Part shown: positions 8,199 to 16,186 of the stretch, one piece after another
How positions within the stretch are numbered: the first letter of the stretch is position 1
Layout of the letters: every line of letters starts with the position of its first letter
Source: UBA11740 sp035635855
GTDB lineage: Bacteria > Acidobacteriota > Blastocatellia > Pyrinomonadales > Pyrinomonadaceae
Length of the DNA stretch: 64,000 nucleotides
Direction: 5' to 3'
Assembly (NCBI GenBank): GCA_035635855.1
Contig: DASQAF010000023.1
Coordinates: 1-64,000, forward strand
Translations under genes and position numbers: made by a program
Notes under the pieces: model-generated
The model's database searches: none
Told to the model about the DNA's origin: nothing
What the model saw: the letters and a program-made list of their open reading frames with translations, nothing else

Positions 8199-10766
8199 TC
8201 ATTTGCGCCTGTCGTTCCCGATCGTCAATGCGTTAGCCAGAGTCAGCTTTCCCCGCAATTCGATCTGTTCCGCTGACCGGCCTACGAGGACCTCAAAATC
8301 GCCTGCGTCTGCCCGCCATTGTTTTCGGTTCGCGTCAAAATAGGTGAGCGCGCGGCTATCGAGAGGCACCGTTACGCGTCTTGTCTCGCCGGCCCGCAAA
8401 CTCACTTTCGTGAAACCTTTCAACTCCTTGACGGGCCGCGGCACTTTCGCGTGGGTGTCTCCCACATAAACCTGCGCCACGTCCGCGCCTTCGTTGCTAC
8501 CGGTGTTCTTTATATCGAACGAGACCTCGTAGCGCAGACTTGTGGAGTCGCTGTTGGCGATGGTCTTGATCTGCAAATTGCTGTACTTAAAGGTTGTGTA
8601 GGACAGCCCGTAGCCAAATGGGAAGAGAGGTTTCGTTCCGTTCTTTTCATAGCCACGATAACCAACGAAGACGCCTTCCTTGTACACGACGCGGTTCGTG
8701 CCGGCTGCTGGGTAGTAACTGTCATGCACCGGATTGTCTTCCCAGCGGCGCTCAAAGGTAACCGGCAGCCGACCCGAAGGGTTCACTTCGCCGAAGAGCA
8801 CTTCAGCCAGTGCTCTGCCGCCCTCCTGACCCGGATACCACATCTCAATGAGCGCTGGAACGCGATCAAGCCAGGCGTTCATCGCTACGTTCCCGCCCGA
8901 CGTGAGCACCACAATCGTATTCTTATTGGCTGCTGTGATCTCCTCGATTAATTGGTCCTGCCCCGGTGGGAGACTAAATGTGCGGTCCGCGCCTTCACTC
9001 TCAGACCCCGGATCGAATCCTACCGCCAGCACTACGACATCGGCTCTGGCGGCAAGTTTCTTCGCTTCAGCATCGACCACGGTCCCGCTTCGATTAATGC
9101 CGAGTTGAAATTGCATTCTATTCCAACGAGGCCGGCCATGATGCTCTAACACTACCTTGTGCGCCGCAGCGTCGAACGCCATCTTGGTCTGGCCCACGAC
9201 AGCGGCGGACGTGGTCCAACTATCGAACACGAGCTTGTCATCGAGATAGAGGCGATAGTATCCACCGTCTTCTCCGCTCGAGGCCACAAAGATGTCGTAG
9301 TTGCCCGGCTGTTTGGCCAGGTAGTAGCCGGTCCAGCGTGATGAAAGAGTGGCCGCAGGAAATTCCGCGCGCGCCGAACCTGATCGGAAATTGATGTGTT
9401 CTTCAGTGCGCGCTATCGACGGCGTGCCTTGCAGATCCTTGCTGTTGAAATATTCGGCGCGCAGACCCGGCTGACCATCAACGGGCTCGGTGGAAAAACT
9501 GGTCGCATCGGCCATCTCACCCAGGGAGGGCAGACCACGCGCGTAATAGATCGGAACAGCGGCGCCAAGGTAGTTACTCAAACCTTCAAGCATACTGGTT
9601 GCGACAAACGGTTCCACGCGCGCGCTGCCGCCGCCGACGGGCACTGCGGGATACGCGTCCGGTCCGATGATGGCAATCGATCTAATGTTTCCCTTTTTGA
9701 GAGGCAACAACCCGCCTTCATTCTTCAGCAGCACCTGACTCTCGCGCGCGGCCGCGAGCGTGGCACTGCGGCCCTGCTGGTTGTAGCGCGGTATGGACAG
9801 GTCGGTCTGGTCGCGGTCAAGCCAGCCAAATCGAATTGCCGTGCGGAGGATGCGCCGCACCTTTTCATCAATGGTGGCGACGGTAACCTTGCCCTCCCGG
9901 ATCGCCGGCAGGAGCGTCTGCCGGTTCATAAAGACGCCAGCCGGCATCTCGAGATCGAGCCCGGCGTTCGCTGCCGCTACGCCGTCGTAGGTAGACGACC
10001 AGTCGGACATCATGATGCCGTGAAAGCTCCACTCATTTTTGGCGACGTCCGTATTCAGGTAACCGTTCTGTGTGAGATGCGTGCCGTTGGTGAGGTTATA
10101 GGAATCCATAATCGCACCTACCCGAGCTTCCTTTACGGCAGCTTCGAACACCGGCAGATAAATTTCGCGCAGCGTGCGCTCGTCAATAATTGAGTCGGTG
10201 TTGTGCCGGTCAAACTCCGAGTTGTTCCCCATGTAATGCTTGACGGTGGCGCTCACACCCTGGGCCTGCACGCCTTTGATATATGCGACCGCGATGCGCG
10301 AAGCGAGAAAGGGATCTTCACCAAAGTATTCAAAGTTACGTCCATTCATCGGCGCGCGATAAATGTTCACGCCCGGCCCCAGAAGGAAATGCACGCCCTT
10401 TGCTCGCGCATCTCTACCGATCTCAGTCCCGACTCGCTCTGCCAGCGCCGTATTCCAGGTCGCGGCCAAACCGACCCCCGCGGCCATCGCGGTGGCCGGT
10501 CCAAAGTTGCGAACGCCCATTGGTCCATCCGCCATTTTCAATCGCGGTAAGCCAAGTCGCGGGATGCCTCGCATGTAAAAGCCGTCGACGCCTCCGAGCA
10601 GGTCGATCTTTTCTTCGAGCGTCATTTGGCTGAGGAGAGACTCGACGCGGCGCTCAACTGTGGCGGTGTCAGGCGCGGTGGTCCGAGCGGGCGCCTGGGC
10701 AAGCGCGGAAATGACATTAAGGCTCAGAAATGTTAGAAGGGCGAGAGCTGAGAAGTGTTTTAGCAT
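8199..10766 (-). CDS. GH3 beta-glucosidase with PA14 insertion, secreted
   Basis: Family 3 glycoside hydrolase, probably a beta-glucosidase or beta-xylosidase in the periplasm or outside the cell. A signal peptide (1-24, ending in ALAQA) is followed by TLEEKIDLLGG, the catalytic barrel with KHYMGNN near 176-182 and nucleophile Asp255 in MMSDW. The PA14 sugar-binding domain is inserted at about 420-560 (GLRAEYFNS to HKVVLEHHG), then the rest of the C-terminal domain with GSESEGADRTFSLP, which should hold the acid/base Glu, and a fibronectin-III-like tail from FPFGYGLSYTTF. At 855 residues it has the full length of PA14-containing GH3 enzymes. It stands alone on its strand between two plus-strand groups. 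Confidence 0.93.
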   Translation of the reverse strand: MLKHFSALALLTFLSLNVISALAQAPARTTAPDTATVERRVESLLSQMTLEEKIDLLGGVDGFYMRGIPRLGLPRLKMADGPMGVRNFGPATAMAAGVGLAATWNTALAERVGTEIGRDARAKGVHFLLGPGVNIYRAPMNGRNFEYFGEDPFLASRIAVAYIKGVQAQGVSATVKHYMGNNSEFDRHNTDSIIDERTLREIYLPVFEAAVKEARVGAIMDSYNLTNGTHLTQNGYLNTDVAKNEWSFHGIMMSDWSSTYDGVAAANAGLDLEMPAGVFMNRQTLLPAIREGKVTVATIDEKVRRILRTAIRFGWLDRDQTDLSIPRYNQQGRSATLAAARESQVLLKNEGGLLPLKKGNIRSIAIIGPDAYPAVPVGGGSARVEPFVATSMLEGLSNYLGAAVPIYYARGLPSLGEMADATSFSTEPVDGQPGLRAEYFNSKDLQGTPSIARTEEHINFRSGSARAEFPAATLSSRWTGYYLAKQPGNYDIFVASSGEDGGYYRLYLDDKLVFDSWTTSAAVVGQTKMAFDAAAHKVVLEHHGRPRWNRMQFQLGINRSGTVVDAEAKKLAARADVVVLAVGFDPGSESEGADRTFSLPPGQDQLIEEITAANKNTIVVLTSGGNVAMNAWLDRVPALIEMWYPGQEGGRALAEVLFGEVNPSGRLPVTFERRWEDNPVHDSYYPAAGTNRVVYKEGVFVGYRGYEKNGTKPLFPFGYGLSYTTFKYSNLQIKTIANSDSTSLRYEVSFDIKNTGSNEGADVAQVYVGDTHAKVPRPVKELKGFTKVSLRAGETRRVTVPLDSRALTYFDANRKQWRADAGDFEVLVGRSAEQIELRGKLTLANALTIGNDRRK

Positions 10767-10988
10767 GGCGTTTTTCTAAGTTCAGAGCCGCGGTTCCAGA
10801 GCTCGCTCTGGATCGCGGCCCGTGCAGATCGGCTCCTTATCTTGTGCATTAAACGAACTGTTGCGGGTAAGAAATTGTATGATGGGTCCTGAAGCCGGTC
10901 AATGCTATTAGCGCTTGGGTGCGCGTAGTCTTAGCTATATCTTGAGGCATACCCGATCGCTGGGGAGGGTTACGTCTCCTGGGTGGTA

Positions 10989-11123
10989 GTGTCCTAGTTT
11001 GAAAAACTCTGCGCCACCTCGGCGTTCTCTGCGTCTCGGCGGTGAGTGTATTTGAACCCAATCATTCACCGCAGAGACGCCGAGCTCACTGAGACTGCGC
11101 AGAGAAAACCTTCATCAGGACAC
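10989..11123. repeat. Family C long inverted repeat with GTGTCCT ends
   Basis: Arms of about 55-60 bases: the left runs from GTGTCCTAGTTTG at 10989 to GGCGGTGAGTG, the right from CATTCACCGCAGAG to AGGACAC at 11123. The inner arms carry the CGGCGGTGA / TCACCGCAGAGACGCCGAG signature shared with 2540-2650, 17428-17533 and 42569-42645. It fills much of the 385-base gap before the phosphomutase pair. The rest of the gap shows no gene. Confidence 0.8.
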
Positions 11124-11151
11124 TCCGGCCCCGGCTGCTGACGTTGTCATT

Positions 11152-12498
11152 ATGAAACCGCTAAAAATCGGCATCACTGGTGTGCGAGGCATTGTCGGCG
11201 AGACCTTCACGCCCGAAGTGGCCGTCGGATTCGCCCAGGCGTTTGCTACTTATCTCGACAGCGGTCGCATTCTTGTTTGTCGTGATACCAGATTATCAGG
11301 GCCAATGGTGCGCTCCGCAGTTGTCGCCGGCCTGCTGGCCGCGGGTTGCGAGGTAATTGATCTTGGCATTTGTCCTACACCCAGCCTGCAATTGGCGGTG
11401 GGCTGGCTGAAGGCAGACGGAGGGATTGCGGTCACTGCCGGTCACAATCCTGCGCAATGGAGCGCGCTGAAATTTGTGCGGGGCGATGGCCTTTATTTGA
11501 ATCCCTTACAAGCCGAAGAGCTTTTAGACATCTACCATCAGGGAGAGTTTGCCAAGGCCACGTGGGATGAAATCCAACCCGCCATCCAATATCAGGATCC
11601 GATCGAGCACCACATCGATTTACTAAAGAATGCCTTTGACACTACCGCCATCAAAGCGCGTCGCCTGAAGGTTGCGGTCGATTGTTGTAACGGTGCTTGT
11701 TCACTACTTATTCCGCGTTGGCTTGCGGAAGTAGGTTGTGAATTTCTGGCGATCAATGCCGATCTTAACGGCGCCTTTCCCCATCGGCCGGAACCAACGC
11801 CAGAGACTATGGCCCAGCTCAGTGCGGTGGTTAAAGCAGGCCATGCTGATATTGGTTTCGCTCATGACGCTGACGGAGAGCGACTGGGAATCGTGACCGA
11901 ACTAGGCGAGCCGCTCTCAGAAGAATCGACACTGGCCCTCGCCAGCCGTATTCGTCTCGAACAGGGCGCCGGCGCGATAGTGACGAATGTTTCAACCACC
12001 GGTGCGATAGAAAAAATCGCTGCGCGCTATGGAGGTTCCGTTGTGCGCACTCAGGTCGGCCAGACCTACATTGCCGAGGCAATGTTCGAACACAACGCCG
12101 TTCTTGGGGGCGAAGGCAGTGGCGGAGTGACCGTTCCGCAAATACATTTAACCCATGACAGCGCCGCCGCCGTTGGAATCATTCTCGAAGGCCTGGCGCG
12201 CTCGGGTGAACGGGTCTCGGACGTCGTTCGGCAACTTCCCCGATTGTTTATGTTGAAGCACAACTTGGCGGTGGAACCGAACCGCTTGTATTCGGTGCTG
12301 CAGGACTTTCGTGTCGCAATCGAGCGTGAGCAGCCAGCTTATGATCTGACAGACGGCATTAAAATAGAGTTACCCGAGGGTTGGATACACGTGCGAGCTT
12401 CCAACACCGAATCGATGATTCGCGTTATTGTCGAAGCCGAAGATGCGACGAAAGCTCGCCGCCTGCTTGATTGGGCGCGCGACAGATTGAATAAGTAA
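11152..12498 (+). CDS. Phosphohexomutase-like protein lacking the catalytic serine
   Basis: Alpha-D-phosphohexomutase family (phosphoglucosamine/phosphomannomutase type), 448 residues, all four domains present. The ATG at 11152 gives the usual N-terminus (MKPLKIGITGVRGIVGE). The active-site loop reads TAGHNP, with Gly97 (codon GGT, 11440-11442) where active enzymes carry the phosphorylated Ser of TASHNP. The metal loop reads DADGER (239-244), so the third Asp is Glu. The sugar loop GEGSGG (320-325) and phosphate loop RASNTES (415-421) are kept. A tandem intact paralog starts 94 bases downstream. The protein may be a regulatory or structural paralog, or use a different mechanism. The reading frame is intact and not visibly decayed. 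Confidence 0.9.
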   Translation: MKPLKIGITGVRGIVGETFTPEVAVGFAQAFATYLDSGRILVCRDTRLSGPMVRSAVVAGLLAAGCEVIDLGICPTPSLQLAVGWLKADGGIAVTAGHNPAQWSALKFVRGDGLYLNPLQAEELLDIYHQGEFAKATWDEIQPAIQYQDPIEHHIDLLKNAFDTTAIKARRLKVAVDCCNGACSLLIPRWLAEVGCEFLAINADLNGAFPHRPEPTPETMAQLSAVVKAGHADIGFAHDADGERLGIVTELGEPLSEESTLALASRIRLEQGAGAIVTNVSTTGAIEKIAARYGGSVVRTQVGQTYIAEAMFEHNAVLGGEGSGGVTVPQIHLTHDSAAAVGIILEGLARSGERVSDVVRQLPRLFMLKHNLAVEPNRLYSVLQDFRVAIEREQPAYDLTDGIKIELPEGWIHVRASNTESMIRVIVEAEDATKARRLLDWARDRLNK

Positions 12499-12506
12499 AA
12501 AGTGGA

Positions 12507-12545
12507 ACTAGCCGCGGATTAACGCGGATGTTCGCGGATAAGAAA
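12507..12545. repeat. Short GCGGAT-rich intergenic repeat
   Basis: The segment CCGCGGATTAACGCGGATG followed by TTCGCGGAT contains three GCGGAT units in 30 bases in the gap between the tandem phosphomutase genes. This type of sequence is familiar from dispersed intergenic repeats in environmental genomes, but no second copy was found in this window. Confidence 0.35.
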
Positions 12546-12592
12546 TCAGAGATCCACATTTGTCTCTTAGCTCCGCCCTCGTTCACCAAATT

Positions 12593-13951
12593 ATGCGACC
12601 GATACCAACCCTCAAAATCAGCATCTCCGGCGTGCGCGGAGTAATTGGCGAGTCTCTGACGCCCACCCTGTTGACGCGTTTTGCACAAGCCTTCGGTACT
12701 TACGTCGGCGCGCGTACGATTGTCATCGGACGCGATCCTCGTACCTCAGGTGAAATGGTCAAACAGGCAGTTGTCGCAGGCTTGCTCTCGAGTGGCTGCC
12801 GCATCCTTGATATCGGTATGTGTCCAGTGCCAACTATTCAACTTCTTGTGCGTCATTATCGCGCCCACGGCGGCATTGCGATTACGGCAAGTCACAATCC
12901 CGCGGAATGGAATGCACTGAAGTTCATTGGTCAGGGCGGATTTTTTCTGAACACTGGTCAGGCCCGTGAGCTGCTCGACATTTACCACCAGGGAGAATAC
13001 ACGCGGGTCGGCGGCGCGGAGATGCGGGAAGTGGTCGAAGCTTCCGGAGTGACTGATCTTCATATTCAAACGATCCTGGAAGTACTGGGACCGCTGCCAA
13101 CGCGTCAGAAAAAGCTGCGCGTGGTTCTGGATGCCTGCAATGGGGCCGGCTCGCTGGTGGGTCCAAAGCTGCTTGCGGCGCTGGGTGCTGAAGTCATTCC
13201 GATTAATGTAACTCCGAACGGATCATTCCCCCGTCCGGCAGAACCACTGGCGGAAAACCTCGGCGACCTGTGCGCCGCAGTAAAGGCGCAACAGGCCGAC
13301 GTTGGCTTTGCGCAGGACATGGATGCCGATCGCCTGGCGATAGTTTCAGAAGAGGGCGTAGCGATTGGTGAGGAGTACACGCTCCTGCTGGCGACACTCA
13401 AGGTTCTCGGCAAGCATCCCGGGCCAGTCGTAGCAAATCTATCAACGACGTCCGCGCTCCAGGAGGTCGTCAGCCGGTTTGGTTGCCCAGTCTTTCTGTC
13501 GAAGATCGGCGAGGCCAATGTCACTGAGGAGATGCAGAAACAAAACGCCGTAATTGGCGGCGAGGGCAACGGCGGCGTCATCTATCCGCGCATTAATTTT
13601 GCGCGCGATAGCCTGGTTGGCATGGCTCTCATCCTGCATCTGTTAGCGGAAACCGGTCAGACTATTACTGAGTTGGTAAATACCTTGCCGCGGTTCGCTA
13701 TGATCAAAGAGAAACTGGTTTGCCCCTCAGATAAAATCGCCGCGGTGCTCAGAATGCTTCGCCGTGAGTATGCGGCCTATCCGATGGACCTGCGCGATGG
13801 TGTGAAAGTTAGTCTGCCCAACGGATGGTTCCTGGTGAGAGGTTCAAATACCGAGCCGATCATCCGCTTGACCGCAGAGGCAGAGCGTGAAGCAGATGCC
13901 AGGGCGATCATCGACAGCGTGTATTCAAGGGTTCGGGAGTGTCTTAGCTAA
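12593..13951 (+). CDS. Phosphoglucosamine/phosphohexose mutase
   Basis: Phosphohexomutase converting sugar 6-phosphate and 1-phosphate forms, probably glucosamine-phosphate (GlmM-like, feeding UDP-GlcNAc) or mannose/glucose-phosphate. The ATG at 12593 (MRPIPTLKISISGVRG) matches the family N-terminus; an in-frame TTG at 12560 would add eleven residues. All catalytic elements are present: TASHNP with Ser100, metal loop DMDADR (Asp242, 244, 246), GEGNGG sugar loop and RGSNTEP phosphate loop. Length 452 residues. It is clearly homologous along its length to the gene just upstream, which lacks the serine, so the pair arose by tandem duplication. The exact sugar cannot be decided by eye. Confidence 0.9.
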   Translation: MRPIPTLKISISGVRGVIGESLTPTLLTRFAQAFGTYVGARTIVIGRDPRTSGEMVKQAVVAGLLSSGCRILDIGMCPVPTIQLLVRHYRAHGGIAITASHNPAEWNALKFIGQGGFFLNTGQARELLDIYHQGEYTRVGGAEMREVVEASGVTDLHIQTILEVLGPLPTRQKKLRVVLDACNGAGSLVGPKLLAALGAEVIPINVTPNGSFPRPAEPLAENLGDLCAAVKAQQADVGFAQDMDADRLAIVSEEGVAIGEEYTLLLATLKVLGKHPGPVVANLSTTSALQEVVSRFGCPVFLSKIGEANVTEEMQKQNAVIGGEGNGGVIYPRINFARDSLVGMALILHLLAETGQTITELVNTLPRFAMIKEKLVCPSDKIAAVLRMLRREYAAYPMDLRDGVKVSLPNGWFLVRGSNTEPIIRLTAEAEREADARAIIDSVYSRVRECLS

Positions 13952-13968
13952 CGAGTCATTATTAGTAA

Positions 13969-14055
13969 CCGGGGCACTAGCCCGACCGTTAGGGAGGGCT
14001 CAGACACGCGGCCAACACATGAGCCCTCCCTAACCCGTCGGGCTAGTGCCCCGTT
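13969..14055. repeat. Family A inverted repeat, copy 2
   Basis: Left arm 13969-14001 (CCGGGGCACTAGCCCGACCG onwards) and right arm about 14021-14054 (ending CGGGCTAGTGCCCCG) pair almost perfectly. It begins 18 bases after the stop of the active phosphomutase and might also act as a terminator. It is the cleanest of the three family A copies. Confidence 0.9.
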
Positions 14056-14194
14056 GTTAGGCGCCGATCTTTACGCAAACTTTAGAGACGACTAGTTGTC
14101 TTAATCCTTGACCGCCGGCGAGACTTCGGAAAGAATTCTAGTCGTTCGGCGGCTGAGCAAACACCATCAAGCAGCACCAGGTGCGAGGACTTCT

Positions 14195-15196
14195 GTGATC
14201 TCATTTCATACCGTTGCATGCCTCAGTCTTTTGTTGGCAATAGGAAGCGGGAGTCTCGCTTCAATCAACACACTTACCGCTGCTCCCGTACCTGCGGGAC
14301 GGCTGACCGGAGAGCACCCAAATGTTTCACAGGTAAGTCGGGGCAGGGACGTGTCCTCCCAAACACTCTTCGACGATTTTAACTACGCGACCTACAAACA
14401 GCTCGCGAAACACGGCTGGATCATTCGTACCGCGGCCGGGTGGCCCGGAGTGCCGGGGGCAACCTGGGGAAACAAGGGCGTCTCATTTCCTGTCGACCAG
14501 GATCACCGAGGCAATCGTCTGCTGCGCATGATCTCTTCCACCGACGGCACCGGATCCAATACCAATCAGACGCAGATTTGCCACCAACGCAAATACCTGG
14601 AGGGTACATACGCCGCTCGGGTTCGCTTTGTTGATGTGCCGACGGACGGCCCCAGCGGGGATCAAGTCGTACAGAGCTTCTACACGATTAGCCCTCTGAA
14701 GGCGCCGATGGATCCTGATTACAGCGAGCTGGATTTTGAGTATCTGCCGAATGGGGGCTGGGGCAGCGCTGGGCCTACGTTGTTTACGACTTCCTGGAGG
14801 ACCTTCAGTCCGGAACCTAATTGGAAAAAGGACAACGTCTTTGACACCAGCACTGGAAGCATTGCCGGGTGGCATACACTCGTAACCCAAGTCTCTGGTG
14901 GAAAGGTGAAGTATTTCATCGACGGCAAGTCTCTGGCGGAACATGGCGGACAGTATTACCCGCGATCGCCGATGTCGATTAATTTTAATCTTTGGTTTAT
15001 CAGGGATGCGACCGTAAAATCCAGTGCGGTACGTCATTACCAGGAAGACATTGATTGGGTGTTCCATGAAGCAAAGAAAATACTGGCGCCGGGAGAAGTT
15101 GAAGCGAGGGTAGCTGCCCTGCGACGAAGGTCTATCAGATTTCAGGATTCAGTTCCGGCCCCTGTGCCGGCGTTGATATCACCTTGCGATTACTGA
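14195..15196 (+). CDS. Secreted GH16-like beta-glucanase fold protein
   Basis: Concanavalin-type beta-sandwich protein resembling glycoside hydrolase family 16 (laminarinase/lichenase clan). The GTG at 14195 is chosen because GAGGA lies five bases upstream and a signal peptide follows at once (ISFHTVACLSLLLAIG); the open frame reaches back to a TTG at 14108. The catalytic pattern E-L-D-F-E is present (Glu178, Asp180, Glu182) in YSELDFEYLP, matching the GH16 ExDxxE arrangement in its shorter form. Length 333 residues. Downstream there is a palindromic repeat and then a small secreted protein. The substrate is uncertain; it may bind rather than cut, but both catalytic acids are retained. Confidence 0.72.
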   Translation: MISFHTVACLSLLLAIGSGSLASINTLTAAPVPAGRLTGEHPNVSQVSRGRDVSSQTLFDDFNYATYKQLAKHGWIIRTAAGWPGVPGATWGNKGVSFPVDQDHRGNRLLRMISSTDGTGSNTNQTQICHQRKYLEGTYAARVRFVDVPTDGPSGDQVVQSFYTISPLKAPMDPDYSELDFEYLPNGGWGSAGPTLFTTSWRTFSPEPNWKKDNVFDTSTGSIAGWHTLVTQVSGGKVKYFIDGKSLAEHGGQYYPRSPMSINFNLWFIRDATVKSSAVRHYQEDIDWVFHEAKKILAPGEVEARVAALRRRSIRFQDSVPAPVPALISPCDY

Positions 15197-15237
15197 GGGA
15201 GCCATTGCTGGAGCTCTGGTTTAGTTTGCCAGGAGTG

Positions 15238-15361
15238 CTCTCATTAGCACCGGGGCTTTAGCCCGGTGATTAGAAATTGAGTTCACACTGAAACCGTTTA
15301 AACGGTTTTCAGTTTGTCGGGTACCACATTCACCGCGCTAAAGCGTCGGTGCTAATGAGAA
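15238..15361. repeat. Nested palindromic repeat (CTCATTAGCACCGG type)
   Basis: Outer arms 15240-15269 and 15330-15360 (CTCATTAGCACCGGGGCTTT against AAAGCGTCGGTGCTAATGAG) form a 30-base inverted repeat. Inside it is a second near-perfect palindrome at 15288-15312, CTGAAACCGTTT then AAACGGTTTTCAG. The outer arm shares CGGGGC-TAGCCCG with family A but is distinct. It fills the gap between the GH16-like gene and the next small gene. Confidence 0.8.
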
Positions 15362-15411
15362 ACGGCGTCAGAATTCAAACTGCACAACTGCCGAATTCTG
15401 GAGGAGTGTCC

Positions 15412-16119
15412 ATGAAGAAAATGATGTTTTTCCGATCTGGAATCTTAACAGTCTTAATCCTTTTGGTTGCCGGCCCGGTTCCTGGCCAGAACGCTTCGAA
15501 GCCTCCCGAGTCCGAAGCCTCCAAACTCGTCTATGCCGACTTTCAGAACGCACAAAGCGGGCGGCCAGTCAGCAAGCATGGTGGCGCGGTGCGGTTGAAC
15601 GTGTATGCTCAGAACTTAGCAAACCCTCCCCAATTTCGTGGTTTGGAAAATGCAAATCCTCCCGCCCCGGCGTTTGCGCGGGTGACGGCGGATGATGTTG
15701 CTGCTGCTTTCGATTACGAACTGCGCATCCCGAACGAGTGGGAGGGCGTCAATATGGAGGTATTCGGTGAGCCCGAGAAAGACGGCAAACTCGTGCCTGA
15801 CGATGTGAGTGGCTATAAGTTCATCACCCTCCGCGTCTTTGCTAAAGGCACCCAGTACGTAAAACTCGAGCTGATTACGCGCGGTCAGGGCTCCAATCTC
15901 GAGTCCGGTTATCCCGCAGCGATCATTCACCTGTCTCCGGGTTTCAATACCTACAAAGTCAAGCTCGACTCTTTTAACCAACCAGATTGGGCGGTGCAAC
16001 TTGATCTCAAGCGGGACGTCCTCAAGAAGTTAACGTCCGTCACTGTCGGGGTGCACTGCGATAAGTGCGTCATGGAGAAAGGGACCGTGGTGGTCGACAA
16101 CATCGCTTTCGAGAAATAG
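15412..16119 (+). CDS. Secreted beta-sandwich protein, possible carbohydrate-binding module
   Basis: Protein of 235 residues that I do not recognise firmly. The ATG at 15412 follows GGAGGAG at good spacing and starts a classic signal peptide (MKKMMFFRSGILTVLILLVAGPVPGQ). The mature part is rich in beta-strand pattern, ends in VVVDNIAFEK and has the tone of carbohydrate-binding modules of the CBM11/galactose-binding type (YADFQNA at the start, a VDNI ending). It contains one Cys-x-x-Cys (HCDKCV) near the C-terminus. It sits between GH16-like and lactonase-fold genes in the glycan region, which suggests glycan binding; this is inference from fold pattern and neighbours. Confidence 0.55.
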   Translation: MKKMMFFRSGILTVLILLVAGPVPGQNASKPPESEASKLVYADFQNAQSGRPVSKHGGAVRLNVYAQNLANPPQFRGLENANPPAPAFARVTADDVAAAFDYELRIPNEWEGVNMEVFGEPEKDGKLVPDDVSGYKFITLRVFAKGTQYVKLELITRGQGSNLESGYPAAIIHLSPGFNTYKVKLDSFNQPDWAVQLDLKRDVLKKLTSVTVGVHCDKCVMEKGTVVVDNIAFEK

Positions 16120-16186
16120 GGTCCGCTGTAAGGTCCGAGCTGGGAGCAAATCCAAATCGTCTCATCGCCTAACGGAAACTCTTGCC

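Noticed and set aside
11152..11460. Sequencing error as the cause of Gly97 in the first phosphomutase
   Set aside because: The third metal Asp is also replaced (Glu243) and the frame is intact, so two independent catalytic changes point to real divergence; not excluded without read data.
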